From: Acidobacteriota bacterium
GTDB lineage: Bacteria > Acidobacteriota > Terriglobia > Bryobacterales > Bryobacteraceae
Assembly: GCA_026394095.1 (NCBI GenBank)
Contig: JAPKYY010000418.1
Span: 1-10,810, forward strand
Length of the DNA stretch: 10,810 nucleotides
Reading direction: 5' to 3'
This document shows, in pieces, positions 1-7,548 of this stretch. How positions within the stretch are numbered: position 1 is the stretch's first letter; each line of letters opens with the position of its first letter. The position numbers were made by a program, and so were the translations under genes. A model generated the notes under the pieces. That model had not been told where the DNA came from and did no database searches. It saw only the letters and a list, made by a program, of their open reading frames with translations.

Positions 1-2170
<2,170 letters not shown>

Positions 2171-2200
2171 GTGGGGGGTGGGTTTTGGGGCAGATTTTGG

Positions 2201-2221
2201 AGAATTCTGCGCGTGAATTCT
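2201..2221. repeat. Short inverted repeat at the end of vapC1
   Basis: AGAATTC and GAATTCT form a perfect 7-base inverted repeat separated by 7 bases, overlapping the stop codon of the upstream toxin gene and lying 31 bases before the kdsB start. No T-run follows on either strand, so it is a poor intrinsic terminator. It could be a weak operator, an RNA hairpin, or chance. Confidence 0.3.
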
Positions 2222-2597
2222 AGATCTGAACCAGTTTCAGGGTTGGTGAAAGAATGCGGAGGTCTGAAGGGTCACTGGTGAGGATGGGTTGACCTGCCCG
2301 CTGAGCGCAGACCACTACATGGGCATCTACAATGTCGGCTGTTTTTGTTTGGGCCAAGAGGCGTCCAACGGCAGTGGCATCGGGGCCGTCGAGCTTGACA
2401 AGATCAGTATCTGGTTGGCGAATCAGCCTGGATAGCCGTGCTTGCCGGGCTGGATTTCGCATTGCCTGGGCGAGTGCGGTGGACGGAATTGTGATTCTCA
2501 TGCCCAGCTCTTTGGCCCGAGCCAGTAGGGTGAAGACTTTCCGATCGTCCTTGTCTATGGCGATGAGCCCGCCTGCGTCGAAGGTAAGGCCTTTCAC
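2220..2597 (-). CDS. vapC: PIN-domain toxin, VapC family
   Basis: Predicted Mg-dependent ribonuclease toxin of a type II toxin-antitoxin pair. I start it at the GTG at 2597, whose GTGA overlaps the antitoxin stop by 4 bases; extending the frame upstream only reads the antitoxin gene out of frame as basic, low-quality protein. The 125 residues show the PIN pattern: LTFDAGG with Asp7, ALAQAMRN near 41-48, TADIVDAHVV with Asp88 and Asp91, and LTSDPSDL with Asp109. Gln44 stands where many VapC proteins have the second acidic residue. Together with the RQARLSRLI stretch this resembles a PIN subfamily common in Actinobacteria, and the antitoxin fits the same subfamily; that assignment is from memory. 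Target RNA cannot be told from sequence. Confidence 0.88.
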   Translation of the reverse strand: MKGLTFDAGGLIAIDKDDRKVFTLLARAKELGMRITIPSTALAQAMRNPARQARLSRLIRQPDTDLVKLDGPDATAVGRLLAQTKTADIVDAHVVVCAQRAGQPILTSDPSDLRILSPTLKLVQI

Positions 2598-2854
2598 GCG
2601 GCCTTCTTTTTCCTTGAGGTTCGGGCCAGGAGAATTTCGTCGGCCCAGGCACGTTCCTTTTTCGACAGTGGGCCGCCTGTTTTGTCGAGAGCTTGCGTAA
2701 GCATTTCCTGCCAGCCTGCAGCGTCGGAGAGGGCTACGGCAACAGCGTGTCTTACAAAGGCGGAGACGTTGGCGGCGCGCCCAGAGGCAATGAGGGATTG
2801 AATCTCTTTGAGCTGAGCGTTGTCGATTGTGATGGTTAACTTGGTAGTCGCCAT
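2594..2854 (-). CDS. vapB: Ribbon-helix-helix antitoxin, VapB-like
   Basis: Predicted antitoxin that neutralises the adjacent PIN toxin and represses its own operon. From the ATG at 2854 the product is 86 residues: a KLTITID strand (about 5-11), then two helices with GRAANVSAFVRHAV (25-38), matching a ribbon-helix-helix DNA-binding fold, and a TGGPLSKKERAWAD segment (59-72) typical of toxin-binding tails in this antitoxin group. The C terminus is basic. ATG codons at 2866 and 2893 are in frame and none of the three has a good Shine-Dalgarno sequence; I prefer 2854 because the DNA-binding strand starts four residues later. The stop overlaps the toxin's GTG start, so toxin translation should depend on antitoxin translation. 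Confidence 0.87.
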   Translation of the reverse strand: MATTKLTITIDNAQLKEIQSLIASGRAANVSAFVRHAVAVALSDAAGWQEMLTQALDKTGGPLSKKERAWADEILLARTSRKKKAA

Positions 2855-2870
2855 ACCAGAAACCATACCA
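2851..2870. promoter_or_regulatory. Candidate VapB operator: tandem CCATACCA repeat
   Basis: CCATACCA occurs at 2851-2858 and again at 2863-2870, 12 bases apart start to start, straddling the antitoxin start. Ribbon-helix-helix antitoxins usually bind short repeats about one helical turn apart in their own promoter, so this fits autoregulation. The repeat is seen directly; binding is inferred. It also lies within the gap shared with the divergent gene at 2930. Confidence 0.45.
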
Positions 2871-2914
2871 TGCGAGGCGCTCTTGGGAGTCATGATGGAT
2901 CGGTTTCAATGTTG

Positions 2915-2920
2915 TATAGT
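2915..2920 (+). promoter_or_regulatory. Possible -10 element (TATAGT)
   Basis: TATAGT lies 9 bases before the ATG at 2930 and is a close match to a sigma-70 -10 box. No convincing -35 box sits 16-18 bases upstream (TGATGG at 2893 is the best and is weak). If used, transcription would start almost at the ATG, giving a nearly leaderless message, in keeping with the missing Shine-Dalgarno sequence. Confidence 0.25.
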
Positions 2921-2929
2921 GTAGGCCTG

Positions 2930-3583
2930 ATGCGTACCTTCACCCGGCGAGGACTGCTCGCCTCAACCTCATTGCTTGCTGCCGCAGGCGCCGCACCCAA
3001 GCGTCTGATCGGGGTTACGATGATGCCCGAATTCATTCAGAACGAAGGCATTGACGGTGTGCTTCGTAACTTGGTGGAGCGGGCCGGGGTGAACGCTGTG
3101 ACGACGTCGCCTTATGTGATGGAGCTTGCCGATGAGCGGACCGGGTCGCGTGAACCTCCTATTGATGCCGACGCTGGTAAGGTGCGTTTGCTTGATCGGC
3201 CACTGTGGGGAATGCGCGAGCTTTTCGTTCGAACCGCACCGAGCTTCGCCCACAATTTCAAACTCTTCGAGGGGCTTCGATATCAGCCTGCACAGGCGAC
3301 CGAACTTACGCGGCAGCATGGAGGTTTGATCAAGGACTTCATTCGCGAAGCGCAGCGGCGCAAAGTGAAGGTTTACTTTCAGGTGCAGGCGGCGATTCCT
3401 CCTGGCTACCGTGTTCAGTTTGGCGGCCCTAAGCCCGAAGATGCGCCGCGTCTGCCCGATGGCCGCATTCCGCCACGGCGGCTTGCCAATAATGGAAGCC
3501 TTGGGAGGGTTGAGGTGCAGCGGTATCTCTCGGCACTGATTCGCGACATCTTCAAGAACTATCCCGAGATTGATGGGCTCTGA
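2930..3583 (+). CDS. Tat-signalled TIM-barrel-like protein, N-terminal part of a broken gene
   Basis: I do not recognise a named function. From the ATG at 2930 the product begins MRTFTRRGLLASTSLLAAAGAA, a twin-arginine signal, so the protein is probably exported folded. The mature part has strand-like segments RLIGVTMMPE, VNAVTTSPYVME, KVKVYFQVQAAIPPGY and EIDGL, which look like the first four strands of a TIM barrel as in glycoside-hydrolase-like proteins. The frame stops with TGA at 3581-3583 right after the fourth strand. The rest of the barrel continues in another frame from about 3574 to 4152. Dropping two bases (CT) near 3578 would join them as EIDGLKQVMCS; a larger deletion at this point is also possible, because barrel proteins often have a long active-site loop here. 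I read it as a disrupted gene, or a sequencing error. Confidence 0.7.
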   Translation: MRTFTRRGLLASTSLLAAAGAAPKRLIGVTMMPEFIQNEGIDGVLRNLVERAGVNAVTTSPYVMELADERTGSREPPIDADAGKVRLLDRPLWGMRELFVRTAPSFAHNFKLFEGLRYQPAQATELTRQHGGLIKDFIREAQRRKVKVYFQVQAAIPPGYRVQFGGPKPEDAPRLPDGRIPPRRLANNGSLGRVEVQRYLSALIRDIFKNYPEIDGL

Positions 3584-3588
3584 AGCAG

Positions 3589-4152
3589 GTGATGTGCAGC
3601 ACGCTTCTGAAGACTGCCCGGGCGGCAGTAGATCAGGCGGGCGGGAAAGACAAAGAACTCATTCCGAACGCATTTCCGCCACCGTTCAATGAGTGGTCTG
3701 GCTTTACGCCGCCGACTGCGCTTGCGGCCGGGTGCAACGGGGCGAGTGTCAAGTTTTACACGATGCACTGGCCGATGATGTTGCGCTTCTATTCTGAGGC
3801 GCTGCTAAAGGCTAATCCGGGGCTGGACGAGCGCAAGCTTGTGCCTGCGCTTGCAGGCTGGCTGAAGCTTTCGGATGACGATCGCTATCGTACGCTGGCC
3901 GATTGCCGCTATCCCGAAACGGACGAGGCGCATGCGCTTTGCCAAAGACGAATCGCGGAGAAGTTTCGTGCCGCTAGCATGGACTCGCGCGACTTCACTG
4001 TATATGGGTTGGCCCATGGTTACGGACCGGTGAATGATTTTGCGGCGCGCTTGCGTGCGGTACATCAGGCGTCAAAGGGCAAGCTCTGGATTAATCGCTA
4101 CGGCTATCTGAGCGATGCGAAGCTGGAACGCATTCGAGAGGTGTGCCGCTAG
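3589..4152 (+). CDS. C-terminal part of the broken TIM-barrel-like protein
   Basis: Continuation of the gene at 2930 in a different frame. The frame is open from 3574, after a TGA at 3571-3573; the first possible start is GTG at 3589, without a Shine-Dalgarno sequence. About 187 residues hold ELIPNAFPPPF, ASVKFYTMHWPMMLRFY, FTVYGLAHGYGP and LWINRYGYLSDAKL, which read as strands five to eight of the same barrel, with aromatic and His residues at strand ends as in sugar-binding enzymes. No signal peptide is present, so on its own it would not be exported and is unlikely to fold as half a barrel. The stop TAG at 4150-4152 overlaps the GTG of the next gene. Exact function unknown. Confidence 0.6.
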   Translation: MMCSTLLKTARAAVDQAGGKDKELIPNAFPPPFNEWSGFTPPTALAAGCNGASVKFYTMHWPMMLRFYSEALLKANPGLDERKLVPALAGWLKLSDDDRYRTLADCRYPETDEAHALCQRRIAEKFRAASMDSRDFTVYGLAHGYGPVNDFAARLRAVHQASKGKLWINRYGYLSDAKLERIREVCR

Positions 4153-4505
4153 TGTCGATGAAGGACTACGAAATCTGGTTAGCGGCGACGCGCAAGAAAC
4201 TTGCTGCTGCCGTGGCTGAGGCTGAACCGCTGGTTGCAGCAGGAGACTATGACGCAGCTGAGCGCCTGGTGCGTGCGGTGAATAGCGACATCTATGGAGC
4301 TGTAGCGCTGGGTGAGATGTTCACGCGCGCTCTTAGCCGTTGTGAGCGGCGTGGGTACCGGGCCGAAGCGCTGTACGGGCGCGCTTTGCGCTGGCGCAGC
4401 GCCTGGCCTGGTATCCATACAGCCGAAGAGGCTGCGGCCGAGCGCGCGCATGAGGAAGAGGTGAGCCAGGAGTTGAAGGCGCTGATCGAATCGTTACCAG
4501 AATGA
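4152..4505 (+). CDS. Small helical protein of unknown function
   Basis: Not recognised. Reading from GTG at 4152 gives 117 residues that are almost wholly helical: EIWLAATRKKLAAAVAEAEP, then an AAGDYDAAERLVRAV segment and an ALSRCERRGYRAEALYGRAL segment resembling degenerate TPR-like helix pairs, ending in an acidic helix (EEAAAERAHEEEVSQELKAL). No signal peptide or membrane segment is visible. GAGAGG at 4136-4141 lies 10 bases before this GTG, and TAGTG overlaps the stop of the preceding gene by one base, which suggests translational coupling; GTG at 4143 and ATG at 4158 are alternatives. It ends 7 bases from the convergent gene at 4513. Any link to the exported barrel protein is inferred from coupling only. 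Confidence 0.7.
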   Translation: MSMKDYEIWLAATRKKLAAAVAEAEPLVAAGDYDAAERLVRAVNSDIYGAVALGEMFTRALSRCERRGYRAEALYGRALRWRSAWPGIHTAEEAAAERAHEEEVSQELKALIESLPE

Positions 4506-4512
4506 GCGTCAA

Positions 4513-5979
4513 CTATTGGACGACCGGAATCACGACTCCGGTTGGGGATGAAGTTCCATTGATGGTGATCTGGAGTTCGTAATCACCGGTGGCCATCGGT
4601 GGCACCTGGAAGCCTACGATGTAGACACCGGCGAAGCTCGAGAGGCCTACGTAGAGCGGGTTCAGTGTGGCAGTGCCGAGGCGGAGATTGACAGTGCCGG
4701 AGACGGGGTGGCCGCCGTCACGGGCCGGCGGGATTGTGCCGGCTGGCAGGTTTGGATTGGTTTGGCCCATGCCCATGCCGTAGGCAATCACGAAGTCGCC
4801 GGGGCGGGCGGGGCGGACGGCGATGCCGTTGATGCTGGTGACGCCGAAGAGATCTGCGGGGGCGATGTAGGCGCTGTTGTCGGCAGTAAGGGCAGCGATG
4901 AAGCGGCGGTTGCGCTGATCGTAGGTGAAGAAGGCAGGATTGAGGGCGCGAGCTTGTGCGGTTACGGCGGTGCTGCGGACACCATTGCGCTCTACGACGA
5001 TGCTGACGTTGCCGGGGACGATTGTGTCTGGGGCGATGGCGTTGATCTGGCCGGGTGAGGTGAAGGAGATGAAGGCGGGGCGGTCGTTGATCAGGACGCG
5101 GGTGCCGTTGAGAGTGGTGGGGGCGTTTGAGCCATCGAAGCGACCGGTCCAGTCGCTGGTTACGTCGCTGAGAGCTGAGCCAAGGATCGAGAAAAAAGCA
5201 CCTGGCGCGATGGGGGTGTTTTCAGAGAAGGTGGCACCGTTGCGGACGCCTGCTGCGGTGAAGGAGGGAGCGGTGGCACCGACAGAGTTGCTGAAGGGAT
5301 TGGCTGCGAGGTCGCGGACTTCCGAGTCGGAGAGCGCGTTGGTGTAGGCGCGCAGAAGGGCGACGCGGGCGGAGGCGAAGTCTGTGGTTGAGGTGTCTGT
5401 TGTGTTGTCGAGGAAGAAATTGACGACGCGGTCTGGCGTGGTGAGGTTCATCGAAGTGGTGAGCAGGTTGATGTCGAGGGTGCCGTTAATGTAGAGGCGA
5501 GCACGTCCGTCGCTAACAGTAAGCACCATGTGGATATAGGGCCCGTTGGGAGAGGTAGCAGTGCCGGTGGTGAGGCGCGAGAATTCCCATCTATTGCTGG
5601 GGTTGATGTAAAGGCCACGGTCTGAGGTGCGGTTCTGATTATCGAAGACGCGGCGCCAGGAATTGGGCCTATCTGTGAAGGCAAAAAGCATCTCGAAGGA
5701 GTATGCGTTGGGGTTGACGAGATTCGTTGTGTTGAGGGATAGCCCGGCGTTCTGGCCGGGGTTGAGACTCTGCATGTCGTAGACGGTACGTTGCTGGCCG
5801 AGGACGGTGTCAGTAAGGAACGAATTTGTACCGCGGGGATTGACGGCTGTAAGGGCGGGGGCCGAAGATTGGGCGGCGTTAAGGGAGTTCTGGAAGTTGT
5901 AGGTAGCGACCAGAGCGGCAGATTGGGAATAGAGAGCGGCAGGGAGGAGAAGTGCCGCGACGCAGATGGAAATTTTCAT
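4513..5979 (-). CDS. Secreted LamG-like protein with Solibacter-type C-terminal domain (TIGR03437)
   Basis: Predicted exported protein of 488 residues; role unknown, possibly carbohydrate or surface binding. I start at ATG 5979, which puts the signal peptide MKISICVAALLLPAALYSQS at the very N terminus; an upstream TTG at 5994 is unlikely. Residues about 24-225 look like a concanavalin A/LamG jellyroll: YSFEMLFAF, WRRVFDNQNRTSDRGLYI and HMVLTVSDGRARLYINGTL are typical. Residues about 236-488 match the domain abundant in Solibacter and Bryobacter secreted proteins: PGAFFSILGSAL, TRVLINDRPAFISFTSPGQINAIAP, RPGDFVIAYGMGMGQTNP and GVYIVGFQVP. No catalytic motif is evident. It lies 48 bases downstream of the rid pair on the same strand and could share their transcript. 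Confidence 0.85.
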   Translation of the reverse strand: MKISICVAALLLPAALYSQSAALVATYNFQNSLNAAQSSAPALTAVNPRGTNSFLTDTVLGQQRTVYDMQSLNPGQNAGLSLNTTNLVNPNAYSFEMLFAFTDRPNSWRRVFDNQNRTSDRGLYINPSNRWEFSRLTTGTATSPNGPYIHMVLTVSDGRARLYINGTLDINLLTTSMNLTTPDRVVNFFLDNTTDTSTTDFASARVALLRAYTNALSDSEVRDLAANPFSNSVGATAPSFTAAGVRNGATFSENTPIAPGAFFSILGSALSDVTSDWTGRFDGSNAPTTLNGTRVLINDRPAFISFTSPGQINAIAPDTIVPGNVSIVVERNGVRSTAVTAQARALNPAFFTYDQRNRRFIAALTADNSAYIAPADLFGVTSINGIAVRPARPGDFVIAYGMGMGQTNPNLPAGTIPPARDGGHPVSGTVNLRLGTATLNPLYVGLSSFAGVYIVGFQVPPMATGDYELQITINGTSSPTGVVIPVVQ

Positions 5980-6027
5980 ACTCAATGGATCCAACGGAAT
6001 CGCAGCGGAAAGCGGCTCAGTGTTTTT

Positions 6028-6417
6028 TTAGATTTTGTTTGGGATGACGGCGATTGCTTCCACTTCGATTAAAGCTTCGGGCGGGTAAAGCTCTGCGACA
6101 CCGGCGAGAGTGTTGGCCGGGGGGTGCTGCTGATTGTAGTAACGGGCTCTGATCTCACGGATGATTGGGAGAGATTCGGCTTGCAGATTTTTGACGTACC
6201 AGTTGATTTTGACGACTTGGTCGAAGGTGGCTCCGGCTGCGGCGAGCGCATTTTTCAAATTGAGGAGGGCTTGTTCGGTCTGGGTGCGGAGATCCCCTTC
6301 ACCAATAATCTGGCCATTCTGATCGACTGAGATTTGCCCGGAGACGCAGACCATTGTTCCGGGTTGGGCTGTGACGAACTGGCTGTAGCCGTTGGCTGGT
6401 GGGAGAGCCTGGGACAT
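6028..6417 (-). CDS. Rid (YjgF/YER057c/UK114) family protein, cytoplasmic copy
   Basis: A 129-residue member of the Rid family, whose RidA branch hydrolyses reactive enamine/imine intermediates. Family features: MVCVSGQISVD near 22-32, TQTEQALLNLKNALAAAG (45-62), VVKINWYVKN (68-77) and LIEVEAIAV (116-124) with Glu120. The arginine that RidA needs for imine hydrolysis (PAR in E. coli) is replaced: the motif is PPANTLAGVAEL with Asn102. It may therefore belong to a non-deaminase Rid subgroup, so I do not call it RidA. No signal peptide. It starts one base after the stop of an upstream paralogue, with GGAGAAG (6425-6431) well placed as ribosome binding site inside that gene's end, so the two form an operon. 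Confidence 0.9.
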   Translation of the reverse strand: MSQALPPANGYSQFVTAQPGTMVCVSGQISVDQNGQIIGEGDLRTQTEQALLNLKNALAAAGATFDQVVKINWYVKNLQAESLPIIREIRARYYNQQHPPANTLAGVAELYPPEALIEVEAIAVIPNKI

Positions 6418-6418
6418 T

Positions 6419-6859
6419 TTATTTCTTCTCCGGGATCACGGTGATGGCTTCTACTTCGATGAGGACGTCGGCGAGGAAGAGCTCTGATACTCCGGCGAGA
6501 GTGCTTGCGGGCGGGTTGGTTTTGTTGAGATAGCGGGCGCGAACTTCGCGGATGATGGGCAGCTGATCCGTCTTGAAGTTTTTGACGTACCAGTTGAGTT
6601 TAACCACGTGAGAGAAGTCGGCGCCGGCGGCGGCGAGGGCGGCTTTGAGGTTGAGCATCGCCTGTTCGGTTTGAGCTTTGAGGTTGCCGATGCCGATGAC
6701 TTTGCCTTCTTTGTTCATCGCCACCTGGCCGGAGATGAAGACCATCTTGCCGGGTCTGGTTGCAACTACGTGGCTGTAGCCGTTGGCCGGCGGGAGGTCT
6801 TTCGATTGTGGGTATTCGGTCTGGGCCAGGGTGAGGAGCGCAATGAGGGTAGCGAGCAT
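6419..6859 (-). CDS. Rid family protein with predicted signal peptide
   Basis: Paralogue of the gene just downstream: aligned by eye without gaps, about 79 of 124 positions are identical. The ATG at 6859 gives 146 residues starting MLATLIALLTLAQTEYPQ, a short hydrophobic leader resembling a signal peptide, though without positive charges before the core; export is therefore probable, not certain. Earlier in-frame starts would bury this leader and run into the divergent antitoxin gene. The core has MVFISGQVAM, TEQAMLNLKAALAAAG, VVKLNWYVKN and LIEVEAITV. The catalytic arginine position is serine (PPASTLAGV, Ser119), so imine deaminase activity is doubtful here too. First gene of the minus-strand rid operon. 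Confidence 0.88.
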   Translation of the reverse strand: MLATLIALLTLAQTEYPQSKDLPPANGYSHVVATRPGKMVFISGQVAMNKEGKVIGIGNLKAQTEQAMLNLKAALAAAGADFSHVVKLNWYVKNFKTDQLPIIREVRARYLNKTNPPASTLAGVSELFLADVLIEVEAITVIPEKK

Positions 6860-6890
6860 AAGCTGATGGTACCTGCTTTGCACGAGGGTT

Positions 6891-6898
6891 GTGTACAC
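6891..6898. promoter_or_regulatory. Palindrome GTGTACAC between rid operon and vapB2
   Basis: A perfect 8-base palindrome one base before the antitoxin ATG, in the 40-base gap between divergent genes starting at 6859 and 6900. Its place fits an operator for the antitoxin and could also affect the rid operon. No clear -10/-35 boxes were found. Function is inferred from position only. Confidence 0.3.
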
Positions 6899-6899
6899 T

Positions 6900-7130
6900 A
6901 TGAGCGTGCGAAATATTACTTTTTCTGCAAGCGAAGAACTCATTGAACAAGCGAGGGCTGTGGCTGCGCGGAACCGACGGAGTTTGAATGATGAATTCCG
7001 CGACTGGCTGGCGAATTATGCCGGGGAGGGGCGCAAAACCGAGCTTAGTTTTCGCGAGGTGGTGTCGCAGTTGAAGGATGTTAAGGTAACGCGTAAATAT
7101 TCACGGGAGGAGATGAATGAAAGGCGCTAA
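6900..7130 (+). CDS. Antitoxin of second PIN toxin pair (ribbon-helix-helix-like)
   Basis: Predicted antitoxin of 76 residues. The ATG at 6900 is preceded by GAGGG at 6884-6888, 11 bases away; GTG at 6891 is in frame but too close to that site. The N terminus MSVRNITFSASEELIEQARAV resembles a ribbon-helix-helix strand and helix (a beta strand RNITFSA then an amphipathic helix), followed by NRRSLNDEFRDWLANYA. The second half (about 45-76) is charged and probably disordered until it binds the toxin, ending MNERR. It overlaps the toxin gene by 14 bases. It shares no obvious sequence similarity with the antitoxin at 2594-2854, so the two pairs are separate acquisitions or old paralogues. Confidence 0.85.
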   Translation: MSVRNITFSASEELIEQARAVAARNRRSLNDEFRDWLANYAGEGRKTELSFREVVSQLKDVKVTRKYSREEMNERR

Positions 7131-7548
7131 GGTCTTCTTCGACACCAATGTGCTGATCTATGTCTTCGACAAAACTTCAAAGCAGAAGGCGAAGCTGGCG
7201 ATGGAGTTGATTGACTCGGCAACGGGTGAGGGGCGTGGAGTGCTGAGCATGCAGGTGATTCAAGAATTCATAAATATTATGCGGCGCGGTCAGAAGCCTC
7301 TGATGAGTGTGGCGCAATGCAGGGTGTTTCTAGGTGTGCTCACGGAGCGCTTTGAACTGGTTCGCCAAACCCCAGATCTCTTGACTCGCGGTTTGTATGT
7401 TCATGAGGCATTTCAGATCTCCTGGTATGACTCGTTGATTGTAGCGGCTGCTCAGGCTGGTGGCTGCGATGTGCTCTATTCAGAGGATTTGTCGCATGGA
7501 CAGGCTTATGGGAGCGTTCGGGTGCTGAACCCGTTTGCCGGTGCCTAG
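7117..7548 (+). CDS. vapC: PIN-domain toxin, VapC family
   Basis: Predicted ribonuclease toxin of 143 residues. The PIN acidic residues are all present: FFDTNVLIYVFD with Asp9, QVIQEF with Glu50, ISWYDSLIVAAA with Asp105, and YSEDLSHGQ with Glu123/Asp124. The start ATG at 7117 follows a strong ribosome binding site (GGGAGGAG at 7105-7112) inside the antitoxin gene, and the reading frames overlap by 14 bases, giving coupled translation. It ends convergently with selO: the CTAG at 7545-7548 gives a TAG stop on each strand. Sequence around the acidic motifs differs from the PIN protein at 2220-2597, which belongs to a different PIN group. Cellular RNA target unknown. Confidence 0.92.
   Translation: MKGAKVFFDTNVLIYVFDKTSKQKAKLAMELIDSATGEGRGVLSMQVIQEFINIMRRGQKPLMSVAQCRVFLGVLTERFELVRQTPDLLTRGLYVHEAFQISWYDSLIVAAAQAGGCDVLYSEDLSHGQAYGSVRVLNPFAGA

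Noticed and set aside
2598..2909. Extension of the first PIN toxin to a start at 2909
   Set aside because: The extra residues are the antitoxin gene read out of frame; the GTG at 2597 overlapping the antitoxin stop is the sensible start.
4521..4544. Hairpin CGACCGGA/TCCGGTTG at the convergent junction near 4513
   Set aside because: It lies inside the coding end of the LamG-like gene, contains a wobble pair, and has no T-run on either strand, so it is not a credible terminator.
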